DNA of 64,000 nucleotides, from contig NC_087067.1 in the NCBI RefSeq assembly GCF_963678635.1, positions 47,790,001-47,854,000 of the forward strand. The letters are read 5' to 3'. The position numbers and the translations under genes are program-made. How positions within the stretch are numbered: the first letter of the stretch is position 1; every line of letters starts with the position of its first letter. The notes under the pieces were generated by a model. The model searched no databases and was not told the DNA's origin. It saw only the letters and a list, made by a program, of their open reading frames with translations. Shown here one piece after another: positions 1 to 10,053 of this stretch. Origin of the DNA: Symsagittifera roscoffensis (taxonomy: Eukaryota > Xenacoelomorpha > Acoela > Convolutidae).

Positions 1-1754
1 AGAACAGTTTTTACGGCTTCGAGCTTCGTTTTGACCTTCATACATGTTTCCACAGTCCCCATACTGCACTTTTTCATTTCTATTCAGCGACGGCGTCTAA
101 AAATGGGAGAATTATTTAGTATTGATATAAAAGAGTTAGTGCTTGGTACATATGAAAGTGGCAGACTTAAAATGTCCCAAAAAGTTAATAGATTATTTAT
201 ACTTACTTTGAATTGTTGAAAAAATTTGAAGTTATTTTCAATTACTTGTACAAAGTTTAGAGCAATTGCTTTTATTGTGAAAAAAAATCAGAATGAAATA
301 AGATTTATTTACTATGCGTAGGGAAAATCAACCAATCAGAATTGAGGAATTGAGTATTGTTTCAATGTCACTGTTTGTTCGATATCAACCAATCAGATTC
401 CAGCATTTTCTGAAGAAACTAGTCACTATTTTTAAAGAAAACCTTAATCAATATCTGGAAAATGTCTTTCAAAAAACATTTGAAGTTACTTTACAAGAAA
501 AAAGAAAAAAACCACAAATGATTTTCTTATTGATGAAAGAGATTTTGACCGTTATTTTTTTCATAATTTTTGAACGTTTCTATTGTACAAAATGAAGTTA
601 TCCGACTAAGTAAATATCTGATTAGAGAAACAAAATCTATCAAAGAGTTCACTTTTGAACCCAGTTTTGAGTATCAGAGATTTAACCTTACGGGTGAGTT
701 ACGCCTCACAAGAAAAGAAAGTTTGTTTATTTTACAAAATTTGAAAATAATAAAAAAGTCGTACGATAATATATCAAAAACTCTTTTTATTCCTTACCCG
801 ATACCCGAATTTAAAAATCTCCCTAGCAAAGTTCTTTATTTCTTCATTTCTTTAAAGATTTTAAACGTTCAAACTCCTGCTTGATCGAGTTTGGAATAAG
901 ATTTCCAGAGATTTGCTTCGAAAAATTTATCAATTTCGAGCTATCCTCTCAAATTTACATAAAAACCAAAGAACTTCAATATCTACTCAAAAATCAGCAC
1001 TTTCTCTTTAATTACATACAAAAAATTCATTAAACTTGACGAAAAATTTTGCTGATTTGTTAATTTTTTTAGTTTTTTTTCTTTTGTATATCAGCAATAT
1101 TTCTTATTTTTAAAGCGACCAACTTCTAGTCATTTTTATTTTTGTGGTTGCTTCCAAGTATTATTTTACTTATTACGAAGATTCAAGTCCTTAAAAAACT
1201 TTTCTGATTGGATACAACAACTAGAACAAAAATGAAAATTTTTGTGATTGGAAGGACACTGTGTGAAAAGTACTCAAAATGGAACTTTGTGTCCGATTGG
1301 ACACGACTTTTATAAAAGAATTAAATAAAAGAAAGCTAAAATCTGATTGGATACGACTGCAATCCAAATAAGGAGAATCAATTCTGATTAGTTTAACCCG
1401 AACAGTCGAGATGAAGGTACCCCTGACTCCTGACTAAAAAACTTTTTTTTTTCAACTAAACTACCGTCAACTACCCTTTCTCTCAGCACTAAATCATTTT
1501 AATTTCAATTTTTATATCGTCAACTACCTCCATTCTCAGCTTTTACTTGTTTTTACTTTGTATTTTCTACTCAACTTATTGCTCAAAACAGTTTTCTCAG
1601 TGCAAAAACAGCAACCTCAAGTACTCTGTAGATTTTTCACTTGATCTAGTACAAATTCAAGTGCGAGATACTGTCTCTGGAATTTTTCGGGCACAAATGG
1701 ACATCCCAATCCAAGTCTGGCACATGGTGGAAGCGATGCGAAGGGATTTCAACG
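1..1754. other. AT-rich region without a supported gene
   Basis: Short open frames occur (for example 314-595 and 570-884 on +), but none resembles a known family and none has convincing splice or coding signals. Between about 1205 and 1355 a motif reading ATTGGAtAC or ATTGGAcAC recurs four times (see findings). A frame at 1547-1798 runs into the decayed BEL/Pao element and is not considered a gene. Confidence 0.5.
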
Positions 1755-4119
1755 AATATCGTATGTCACAAGTACCCATCATGAGCCTGGACGTGTGAGG
1801 CGTGTTTTAAGCGACGACTCGAGTTTTCATGATCTATTCGTGAACCAGTCACTTTTGGTAGAGTCGAATCCGTTGCAGAACTTGGTGAGAGCGCTCCTCC
1901 GGCTCAGACAACATAAGTTTGCTTCATGTAGGGGTCATTCCAGCTGACCAGCCGTCGTTGCGGTTTTTGTGGTGGCAGGACCTCACAAATGAGGTAAACG
2001 TTTTCCATTACATTCGTCACATCTGGGCGCTCGTAGCTCCAAGTTTTCAGCTGCCTCATCTGCTGTCTTAGATAACTTTTATATCGAAGGTTTCTTAAGT
2101 TGTATCGCCGACTCGAATGCAGCGCTAAACCGGTAAGTTTTTTGAGTCTAGGAGGTTTTAGGTTAAGTAAACTTGTCAGCAATCTCCCAGATTTAGCAGA
2201 AAAGTTAAATCTAGGGAACAGCGAGATTTAAACTTTAACCTAAACGACACCGCAACGCACGTACTAAGTCTAAAGTGGGATAATAAAATGATACCCTAAA
2301 CGTTAGTCGTGGCGTGAACAAAGATATTTAAAAAAACTAAGCGGCGCACCGTCCTAAGATACCTCTCGTCGGTTTGCAACCGTTTGGTTAAGTCGTATTC
2401 TACACCGTTCGTGCCCGGTTGTCACTGAAGGATATTTCGCGTCTTTCGGGCCAGCATTTGGATGAGGCAATGTCAGGTAAACTTCATGAAAATATCATAG
2501 GTTTTTCAGTACTGGGACGTCTAACAAATTCTCGCTGTTTTTTCAACACATCGCTCAGCAAATAGAACTGCATATGTTTGTTGACAGCTCCCTGGATGTA
2601 TTTTGCTTGGTTGTTTTCCTGCGCGGTCGCTCCATATCAATTGAAGCCAAGACAGCTTTTGTTTTCGGAAAAGCTACAGTAGCGCCGATGAAAACACTTT
2701 CAATCCCTAAGCTTGAAGTGCAAGGAGCATTACTGGCGTGGCGTCTGAGATTTAAAAATCTAAAAAATTTTAAACAATTAAAAACCGAAAGTTCATACAT
2801 GTGGACAGATAGCACCACTGCGCTGCAGTGGTAGAACTCTACCACCAATTTGCCTGTCTTTGTGCCTAATCCAGTGACCGAATTCTCGAATCCAACACAA
2901 TTGATGAGTGTTCAACACAATTGAAAGTTGAGCGATCGATTCGACACTCCCTCAATAAGCGATCGATCCAAATTAGATTTAGCTAAGTAAAATCAATGGG
3001 TTCTGGCTCAGTCAGAGTCATTCCCGTCAAAATAAAAACATTCCACTAAGAAGTCCAGCCGAATATCTTTTTTTTTGCCATTCATCGTTCCCGGTGCTCT
3101 AGTCCGTTCCACTGGCGTGTTCGCCATCTCGCCGCGTTTGTGTTTCACATTAAGCATCTCATCCTTTTGGAATCATGGCTGACTTTCTGCTCAACAACGG
3201 CTAACTGCGGAGTAGCTTGCTTAGACCCGTTCCACGTTAACATTCGGCGACGCTCAGAGAAACGCTGGGGCTTCTTATTCACATGTATGACGACACGTGA
3301 CGTTCCTCTAGAGGTTGTTCTGTCAGTGGATACAGACTCCTATTGTGTAGTGGGAACTGAACGCTTCATTGCTCGGCGAGGAACGCCTTCCGTAATCTGG
3401 TCGGGTACTCGTACGGATTCTGTTGAGTACGCCAGAGAGCTAATTTTGTTCATCGAGAACTGGAATGGCCATGCACCCGTTTTGCTTGCTCATGAAAGCC
3501 TAGCCTGGAAATTCAATCCACCCAGTGCTCCTCATCACTTCATCATGGATAGGTGCGGGAAAGGATCGTCCGGAGTACCAAAAGAGTTTTTTCTATATGC
3601 TGGGAACACGAAAACTTACTGAGGAAGTCCTCATAACTACGTTTTGTTTAGTTGAGCAGTCTCTGAACAACCATCCGCTAATGCCCGTATCCTCTGACGC
3701 GAACAATCTCAAAGCGCTAACTTTAAATCACTAACTAGACACCACGCAAATAACCTAGCACCGCAAGATTTTGAGCAAATTTTCAATAATTGAAAGTGGT
3801 ACGCCCGAGCGCAATCCTATGCAAATGTCATCTGGAATCGTTGGCCCCGTGAATAAACAAACGGGCGAATTGGTTTTCTTCTCCAGAATCACGCTTGAAA
3901 GCTGGAGATCTCGTTTGGCTGATTGAGGAAAATAATTCAAGAGGCCATTACCCGTTAGCGCGATTCAACTCCTCGGGCTATGGCAACGACAGCATAGAGC
4001 GGTGTACCGTAGTTAGATCGGCCACCAGTGAGTACACTCTTCAGATCCTGAAACTCGCACCCGTTCTTGCTCTTTTGGGGGCGGAAGATCTTAGCGAGGC
4101 AAGTATTCGTCTGTTTTAA
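1755..4119 (+). pseudogene. Decayed BEL/Pao retroelement pol (RT, RNase H, integrase)
   Basis: Conceptual translation in shifting + frames gives the BEL/Pao order. Reverse transcriptase is recognisable from about 1755 to 2530, with pieces such as GRVRRVLSDDSSFHD near 1780 and VIPADQP near 1938, and a later block at 2230-2520. The RNase H region lies at 2574-2850, with TVAPMKTLSIPKLEVQGALL and MWTDSTTALQW. Integrase lies at about 3200-3800, with IRRRSEKRWGFLFTCMTTRD, RFIARRGTPSVIW, KFNPPSAPHH and TTFCLVEQSLNNHPL. The pol tail at 3895-4119 has GDLVWLIEE and RGHYPLAR. Many stops and frameshifts interrupt it and no LTRs or gag are visible, so it is a dead fragment. Assignment to BEL/Pao rests on these family-typical motifs (established knowledge); exact ends are uncertain. 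Confidence 0.88.
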
Positions 4120-4952
4120 AATGAAGCCATTTCAAATAGAATTTTTGGGTCAGTTTTTAGACGAAATGTTGTTTAAAACTCAGAAAACCCTTTAACTTTA
4201 GAAACTAAAACTTAAAACTTTATTTCTCGTTTTGGTTTTTTCCTACACTTTTTTGTTGGCCGTAGTTGATGAAATTTTTTTCTGTTCAGTCTCAATTATA
4301 GCAATGAGTTATGATAAGTGAATTTGTTCACAAAAATGTTCAAATTGACGGGGGTTGTTCAAAAGCACATATTCCGCAGTTGCTAAAAAAGTCGTGAAAG
4401 CTTATGAACAAAAAAATAATTGTTCGACTTGAAAATGTTGCCAATTATTCCGGAAACCCTGACTTTACACTAGAGAACAAAATTAAACGCAAATTCTAGA
4501 TTTCACTTGTAAAATGTCTATTTTCAGTGTGCATGTTGGACAACATTTTCTTTAAAATTCAGTAGAAATTTTACATAGACTAAGAGCAAATTATCAGAGC
4601 TAACATCAGTGAAAGTATCAATATTTGGTTTTAATGAGTTAACGCTGTAAACCGGGTCTGAAAATGCCAGTTATCCTCATCTGAACTAAGTCTTGCATCG
4701 CAGTGAAATCTTTTGGAATAAGAGGAGGGAAATTTTGTTTATGCAACGTGAATTATTCTCATCGAGAAAATGGAAGCAATCAGTCTGAAATTTTAACTAA
4801 ATTCAGACTTTTGTTACTTATTCACGCGAAGTAAAAAACTTAGATCGGATGAGGAAAACTGGCTTTTCGGACCCGGAAAAGTAATTGAGTTTAGATATTG
4901 TTACTTTCACAGATGATAACTCTGGTCATTTGCTCTCGGTCAAAGTAAAAGT
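4120..4952. other. Non-coding spacer
   Basis: No open frame, RNA gene or repeat that I can support. It may include the untranslated end of the BEL/Pao fragment. Confidence 0.4.
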
Positions 4953-5165
4953 GGCTCTTTTCCAGTTCCCCCTCTCAAAATGCCGAGATTTATGTTTGTT
5001 CTACGTGTTATTACTGCTTAATGCGTGATGTTACGCTGTAAAGTATGAAGAACAAATCTGTTCGCAGTTGTCGATTTGCTCACCACGCCAAATTTCATTG
5101 CATTGTGACAACGTTAAACAGGCTTTTCAGAATTGAATTTGAAAGGGGGGAACTGGAAAAGAGCC
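4953..5165 (+). mobile_element. MITE family A, copy 1 (8-bp TSD)
   Basis: A 213-bp non-coding element with terminal inverted repeats beginning GGCTCTTTTCCAGTTCCCCC on the left and their complement ending GAACTGGAAAAGAGCC on the right. It is flanked by a perfect 8-bp duplication, GTAAAAGT (4945-4952 and 5166-5173). The 8-bp duplication fits hAT, P or Merlin-type transposases; the superfamily is not settled. The 70-aa open frame inside (5045-5257) is not a gene. Confidence 0.88.
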
Positions 5166-5539
5166 GTAAAAGTTTACCTGAATTTCGAAAGAAATGTTGT
5201 TCAAAATGTACATTGAAACAGGTATTTTACAGAGTAAAATATAGAATTGGCGCTTAATTTTGTCCACTAGTGAAAATGTTATTTTGAGTTTTTCCCGACC
5301 TTTTAAATGACAGTACTTATTGTCATAGGGATACTGCGTTCTTTTTCGTCTGGCAATTGCTACATCATTTGCACTTTTGGAACAAAAATTTCAAATAAAG
5401 TCAAAGACGAGTGAAAAGCTCCACGTGCGTTTTTTGAATTTCTTGGGAGAGCTAACTACAAGCGAGGATTTCATCAGGGCAACAAATATTCGACATTTTA
5501 AAATTTCTTGTAAATAAATAAGTCCAGTCAACTGTCAAG

Positions 5540-5731
5540 ATGCCTCGTATGGACATGGGTTTTGTGGCGAGTGAGCAATGGAAACGAAGGGTTCAGAAAG
5601 AGTTGATGGCCCGACTGACCTGGCCTCAGAAGTATGGCTACCTGGCGAAGAAGGGAACCAGGTACGAGGTCATGTCCAGGAACCTACATCATGTTCCATC
5701 TATGGAGGAGCTGGAAAAGCGATTGATAAAG
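5540..5731 (+). CDS. Probable sperm/ciliary microtubule inner protein, exon 1
   Basis: The frame opens at ATG 5540 (MPRMDMGFVASEQWKRR) and includes KELMARLTWPQKYGYLAKK. The pattern of Trp and basic residues followed by KYGYL resembles the N-terminus of short microtubule inner proteins such as SPMIP1/ATP6V1FNB or CIMIP1; this is inference from memory of the family. The frame stays open to a TGA at 5744-5746. A weak GT donor after codon 64 (AAG then GTTGAA at 5732) is in phase 0 and fits the acceptor chosen for the exon at 8277. Such proteins sit inside axonemal doublet microtubules, with no enzymatic role. The intron of about 2.5 kb is packed with MITEs. The exon link is unverified. Confidence 0.5.
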
Positions 5732-5749
5732 GTTGAAATGATCTGAAGA

Positions 5750-5851
5750 GAAGACTCTTTTTTCTTTTTTTCCAAACTGCGAATTTTTACAAGTAAAATT
5801 ATCGATCGCTTTGTCTGATTGTTATAAAAATTGACAAGTACACTAATTAAG
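5750..5851 (+). mobile_element. MITE family B, truncated copy
   Basis: Matches the left part of the intact family B element at 6112-6312 (CTCTTTTTTCTTTTTTTCC start, then the TTTGTCTGATTGTTAT and AAAATTGACA blocks). It is cut off where a family A copy begins at 5852. No target duplication is visible. Confidence 0.6.
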
Positions 5852-5973
5852 GGCTGTTTTCCAGTTCCCCTTCTTTCAAAACATCGAGTTTTATGTTTTT
5901 TTTTGTGTTATTATGTCTAAATGCAGGAAGTGGTGCTGTAATCGAATTTGAAGGGTGGAACTGGAAAAGAGCC
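5852..5973 (+). mobile_element. MITE family A, internally deleted copy
   Basis: A 122-bp copy with a family A left end (GGCTGTTTTCCAGTTCCCC) and right end (GAACTGGAAAAGAGCC) but a shortened centre. Its right flank AAACTATT equals that of the family A copy at 7029-7447, because both lie at the edge of a local duplication. Its left flank does not match, so the duplication breakpoint falls here. Confidence 0.75.
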
Positions 5974-6475
5974 AAACTATTTTAGCGGTGCCAGAATGCC
6001 ATTGGACTTTGAGTGGTGATTTACATCATTACTGTGAGCAGATTTTTTCTTCATTTTTTACCTCGGAACACAAATTTAGCCCATTACGAGGCCAAGCTGT
6101 GTACTGGATAGGGCTCTTTTTCCTTTTCCCGCCACCTGCTAATTTTTTTATTTGAAATTACTAATGACTTTGTCCGATTGTCATGAAAATTGACATGCTG
6201 ACTCATTAGGCCATGACAAACATATTTGGTCTTCATAATTAACCTCGTAAAACCACTCGTTAGACCCTAAAGTTCATGTTCGAGTGAGGTGGGGGGAAAA
6301 GGAAAAAGAGCCCTGGATAGGCGCAAAATTTCGTGTCTGGATGTTCCTGGATTCCAGAGACAATTCTTATAACATGTTAAAATTTTGCCGCAATGATCAA
6401 ACAGAATGAAAGAACAAAAGAACAAATGAAAGAACAAGAATACGCTTAACGTTCACAAAAGACACAGTTTGGTTT
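5974..6475 (+). repeat. Local duplication, copy I (pairs with 7448-7690)
   Basis: From AAACTATTTTAGCGGTG to GACACAGTTTGG this segment matches 7448-7690 closely. Copy I is longer mainly because a family B MITE sits in it at 6112-6312, so copy II preserves the empty insertion site. Confidence 0.85.
6112..6312 (+). mobile_element. MITE family B, copy 1 (8-bp TSD)
   Basis: 201 bp, starting GGCTCTTTTTCCTTTTCCC and ending GGGGAAAAGGAAAAAGAGCC. It is flanked by a perfect 8-bp duplication CTGGATAG (6104-6111 and 6313-6320). The paralogous empty site near 7550 reads TTGGATAG once, which confirms both borders. Confidence 0.92.
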
Positions 6476-6479
6476 ATTG

Positions 6480-6668
6480 TGAATTTTAAGCTGAGGACAA
6501 CTTGTTTGAGCTGAGGACAACAATACCTTTTGAATGATAAAAAAAATTCCGTCAAAAATTGCTAGTTAAAAAGTCGAAATTTGTCTGAAGAAAAAACCCA
6601 CCCCGAGCACAAATATTCCGTTACTTTCATATCGAACGTAACGGAATATTTGTGCTCGGGGTGGGTTG
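6480..6668 (+). repeat. Family G repeat fragment ending in a perfect palindrome
   Basis: The GCTGAGGACAAC..., ATTCCGTCAAAAAT and GAGCACAAATATTCCG blocks are shared with 6785-7025, 34843-34972, 35900-36148 and 36430-36690. Here the end is inverted on itself: perfect 28-bp arms at 6597-6624 and 6638-6665 around a 13-nt loop. Confidence 0.85.
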
Positions 6669-6792
6669 GGGGGCTATTAATTCTGATGAAATTCTAGGCA
6701 ACTTTTGTTCTCTTCATTTTTTGTCTAATCTTAACCCAATTTGAGAGAAAACGTGTTTTGTTCGTTTGGTCCGGATAATTTAAATCAGCACT
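6669..6792 (-). mobile_element. Mariner-like MITE family D, truncated copy
   Basis: The reverse complement of this stretch matches the first ~124 bp of the full element at 33632-34152, from CAGTGCTGATTTAAATTA inward. It ends at CACTG followed by TA. Confidence 0.8.
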
Positions 6793-7025
6793 GTATATCG
6801 CGCGTTAATTGTCCCAAATTGGCCGAAATGGCAATCTTGAAACCCCCATAACTTTATGAAAAATGATCACAGATGAATTTTTTTTTCAAATTTGAGCTGA
6901 GGACAACAAAACCTTTTGAATGATTAAAAACATTCCGTCAAAAATGGCCAGTTAAAAAGTCGAAAAAAAACCCACCCGAGCACAAATGTTTCGTTATTTT
7001 TGTATCGAAAGTCGGAACAAAAACT
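6785..7025 (+). repeat. Family G repeat, right half
   Basis: Shares the order GCGCGTTAATTGTCC, TTGAAACCCCCATAACTTTA, GAGGACAACAAAACC, CATTCCGTCAAAAATGG and CGAGCACAAATGTTTCG with the tandem units at 35626-36690. Confidence 0.75.
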
Positions 7026-7028
7026 GTT

Positions 7029-7447
7029 GGCTCTTTTCCAGTTCCCCCCTTTTCAAAATACCGAGTTTTATTTTTGTTTTACGTGTTGTTACGGCTAAAT
7101 GCGTGATGTTGCGCTGTAAAGTATGAAGAACAAATCTGTTCGCAGTTGTCGATTTGGGCTCTTTTTCTTTTTCCCCCCCACCTCAGATTATCTTCAATTT
7201 TTTAGTGTAACGAGTGGTTTTACGAGGTTAAGTATGAAGACCAAATATGTTTGTCATGGCCTAATTAGTCTATTTGTCAACTTTCATAACAATCGAACAA
7301 TGTGTTCAACAAACTCACTTGTAAAAACTTGCAGGTGGGGGGGGGGAGGAAAAAGAGCCTGGATTTGTTCACCACGCCAAATTTCATTGCTTCATGACAT
7401 CGTTAAATCAGCTTTTCAAAATCGAATTTGAAGGGTGGAAAAGAGCC
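7029..7447 (+). mobile_element. MITE family A copy interrupted by a family B MITE
   Basis: The outer family A element has its left end GGCTCTTTTCCAGTTCCCCC at 7029 and a shortened right end GGTGGAAAAGAGCC at 7447. Flanks AAACTGTT (7021-7028) and AAACTATT (7448-7455) form a 7/8 target duplication. A family B element (7157-7359) sits inside it. Confidence 0.85.
7157..7359 (-). mobile_element. MITE family B, copy 2, nested in family A
   Basis: 203 bp from GGCTCTTTTTCTTTTTCCCC to GGAAAAAGAGCC, inverted relative to the copy at 6112. Flanks TCGATTTG (7149-7156) and TGGATTTG (7360-7367) are a 7/8 target duplication. The intact family A copy at 4953 has the uninterrupted site TCGATTTGCTCACC. The insertion order is therefore A first, then B. 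Confidence 0.9.
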
Positions 7448-7690
7448 AAACTATTTTAGCGGTGTCAGAATGCCATTGGACTTTGAGTGGTAATTTACGT
7501 CATTACTCTCAGCAGATTTTTCCTTCAATTTTTTCCAAGCTGTGTTTTGGATAGGCGCAAAATTTCGCGTCTATATGTTCCTGGATTCCAGAGACAAATC
7601 TTATAACAGGTTAAAATTTTGTCGCAATGATCAAAGAGAATGAAAGAACAAGAATCCGCTTAAAGTTCCCAAAAGACACAGTTTGGTCTC
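7448..7690 (+). repeat. Local duplication, copy II (pairs with 5974-6475)
   Basis: Matches copy I without the family B insertion. It provides the pre-insertion sequence TTTTGGATAGGCGC. Confidence 0.85.
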
Positions 7691-7764
7691 GTAATGATGA
7701 AACAAGTGAGTCGAATTTTTGTTTTGATGTGTGAAAAATTTAATCATAATAAAATTTTTTAGAA

Positions 7765-7915
7765 AAATATGCCTTTAGAAAAATTTTAGGGCTGGTCAGC
7801 CAAAAATGGAAATCTCAAAAAAGTACAAAGGGGGACCTTTGGGTCGACAGGGGGTCAAGTCCGTGCGGGATAGCGCGCCTGCCCAACCCCCAGCCCCCTC
7901 TCCTAAATTCGCTGG
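7765..7915 (+). mobile_element. hAT-like MITE family E, partial copy
   Basis: Shares GCCTTTAGAAAAATTTTAGG, the CAGCCAAAAATGG block and the GGGGACC...TTTGGGT block with the full element at 48171-48624. The left end is missing and the right end is degraded. Confidence 0.6.
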
Positions 7916-8276
7916 TGATAATAAGCGTTTTTTTCTTCAAAAAAACCTCGGTTTTTTCATCATCAGATTGTTTTGATCGAATCAAACAGCCGCAGAAATT
8001 ATTTGTATCTTTATATTTTTCGAAATGGTATGAAACTTGTACGACAAGCATTTTCCCATACACATGATAAATGATAAGCATTTTCCATTGTATGATAAGC
8101 ATTTTCGGTGTATGGAGGTCAGCCCGTGAATTCACAAAATACACAAATAACCCTTGTAATGGGAACAACCTTTAAAACACCAAAAACACGAATAACATTA
8201 TCTGAAATGTGTGGAAATCTTGTTATGAAATTATTCTGCTGTATAAAAATTAATACATGTTCAGGTAAATGAGAGT

Positions 8277-8699
8277 CTAGCCACAGTACGCGAGGATATA
8301 AACATCTACGACCTGGTCAAACCTCCCGGCACTACGCCAGTCGTGTTGACAAAGAAACCATTTCCGAGTCCCGAGCCCCGCCCCACCCTTCCAGTCGATC
8401 CTTGCGTTCGCGAGTACATGGAAGACAACTACGGTCGCGAGTTATATCTGAAATTACGTAATGAATTCGTGGAACCCGACGAACGATACGAATTCCCGCA
8501 AACTGAGTCGCATATGATCGGCTGGCGAATTCGAGAGTACGAAGATGGGAAACACAAGTCGCAGTTCGCGTCTAAAGATTGCACACAAGAAGTGTTCAGA
8601 GATAGAGGGGTGTTTCCAAAAGACACGCCCCCGCAACTGAGACGCGGGTCGAATGAAGAGCTTCAGAATGCTCAGAAAGCTCTCATTTTGATCACGTAA
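8277..8699 (+). CDS. Probable sperm/ciliary microtubule inner protein, exon 2
   Basis: The open frame has VREDINIYDLVKPPGTTPVV, a proline-rich stretch PFPSPEPRPTLP, then YGRELYLKLRNEFVEPDERY, a Gly-Trp site (MIGWRI) and TQEVFRDRGVFPKDTPP. The spacing of GR..YL..R, PE-RY, GW and F-R--GVF is what I recall from SPMIP1/ATP6V1FNB-type proteins, so the assignment is moderate. The same frame has a TGA at 8271-8273, so the acceptor must lie after it. The AG at 8275-8276 gives a phase-0 exon matching exon 1; another AG is possible near 8286. The stop is TAA at 8697-8699, with AATAAA at about 8769. The joined product would be roughly 200 residues. Confidence 0.6.
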   Translation, partial: LATVREDINIYDLVKPPGTTPVVLTKKPFPSPEPRPTLPVDPCVREYMEDNYGRELYLKLRNEFVEPDERYEFPQTESHMIGWRIREYEDGKHKSQFASKDCTQEVFRDRGVFPKDTPPQLRRGSNEELQNAQKALILIT

Positions 8700-8768
8700 A
8701 CTTGTGTCATGCAGTGGTGAAATTGAGCTTCAGATTCAAATTTTACCAAGCTTTTGAACTATGAACAA

Positions 8769-8774
8769 AATAAA
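8769..8774 (+). promoter_or_regulatory. Polyadenylation signal
   Basis: AATAAA 70 bp after the stop codon of the exon ending at 8699. Confidence 0.6.
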
Positions 8775-8820
8775 ACTCTTGAAAAGACCTTTTTTACCGC
8801 TGCCAAAGAACCATTTTATG

Positions 8821-9008
8821 CAGTAGCGTGCCGAGGGGGGTGGGATTGGCGACCGCCCCCCTCCTTCAATTCTGGTTGCCAAATTTTTCCTTTCTTTGGT
8901 ATAATTTTACAATACCCATGTTTGGCTGAATAAACTTAAATTTTTCTGCAGACGCAAAAACCCCTCCCCCCCCCCCCCCCCTAGAAAAATTTCTGCGCGG
9001 GCCCACTG
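8821..9008 (+). mobile_element. hAT-like MITE family F (perfect 8-bp TSD)
   Basis: 188 bp from CAGTAGCGTGCCGAG to CTGCGCGGGCCCACTG, with GC-rich poly-G/poly-C inner parts. It is flanked by a perfect 8-bp duplication ATTTTATG (8813-8820 and 9009-9016). The CAGT/ACTG ends with an 8-bp duplication fit hAT. Confidence 0.85.
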
Positions 9009-9228
9009 ATTTTATGATATTAAAAAAGTGATTAAAACTTAATTTAGCGGAATCTTTTTTGTACCTTACTTGTCGTTTTTCTAGTTCAACAAACCTTTGT
9101 TGAGGTTGACAATTGCTATCAAATTTTATGTTTAGGCTACTAAACAACTCCAAATACGCCATATCATAAATATATCAATGAAACTTCTAGGGTTTTTGGG
9201 ATTTTTTTTGTGCTTGATGATGATAGCG

Positions 9229-9440
9229 GGCTCTTTTCCAGTTCCCCCCTTTCAAATTCAATTTTGAAAAGTATATTTAACGTTGTCACAATGCAATGCA
9301 ATTTGGCGTGGTGAACAAATCGACAATTCTGAACAGATTTGTTCTTCATATTACAGCGTAAAATCACGCATTTAGCCGTAATAACACGTAAAACAAACAT
9401 AAAGCTCGGTATTTTGAAAGGGGGGGACTGGAAAAGAGCC
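9229..9440 (-). mobile_element. MITE family A, copy 4 (perfect 8-bp TSD)
   Basis: 212 bp, inverted relative to the copy at 4953 and nearly full length. Flanked by TGATAGCG at 9221-9228 and 9441-9448, a perfect 8-bp duplication. Confidence 0.92.
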
Positions 9441-9451
9441 TGATAGCGATT

Positions 9452-9659
9452 GGCTCTTCCCCCCCCCCCTCCCCCCGTCACCTCACATAAGCATCAATTT
9501 TATGGTGAAAAGACTGGTTTTTACAAGGATGAGTATGAAGACCAAATATGTTTATCATGGCATAATTAGTCTGTATGCCAAATTTTGTAGCAAGACGAAA
9601 ATGTGAACAGAGAAAATACTCTAGAAACTTTGCAGGTGGGGGGAAAAAGAAAAAGAGTC
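9452..9659 (-). mobile_element. MITE family B, copy 3 (perfect 8-bp TSD)
   Basis: 208 bp from GGCTCTTCCCCCC to GGAAAAAGAAAAAGAGTC. Flanked by TAGCGATT at 9444-9451 and 9660-9667. Its target duplication overlaps the right duplication of the family A copy just upstream, so B inserted into the edge of A's duplicated target. Confidence 0.92.
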
Positions 9660-10053
9660 TAGCGATTAACTGTTTATTTCGTTGTACTTGATAAATTTTA
9701 TAATTCATAATTTCTATAAGTTTAATTAAGCGTAAATAAAAATGAAACGATACCATTGTGTATGGTTAACTTTTACATGACTTTCAACTTCGGAACTATT
9801 TGGTATACGAATTCGATAACCCATATTGCAAGGTCAAAATGTAGTTTTAAAATACGTTCGGTTGGTATTGGACAAACAGTGTTCCATTTGGAACCAAACT
9901 CTGCAGATAAAATATTGCAAACGAAATTGATGTTGGTGTAGATTTAGTTAAACTTCAAATAATTGTTCGAAACTTCAACGTTATAATTTTATAATCATTC
10001 TTCTGAAAGCATTTGAATGACAAAGCATTAGTTCTAGGTGCTAGAATATCAAG
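9660..10053. other. Spacer upstream of the F-box gene
   Basis: About 390 bp, AT-rich. A 61-aa frame at 9756-9941 has no recognisable similarity. A promoter and 5' UTR for the gene starting at 10054 are expected here, but no element can be named. Confidence 0.4.

Noticed and set aside
1904..2182. 92-aa minus-strand frame
   Set aside because: It is the antisense of the decayed BEL/Pao reverse transcriptase on +.
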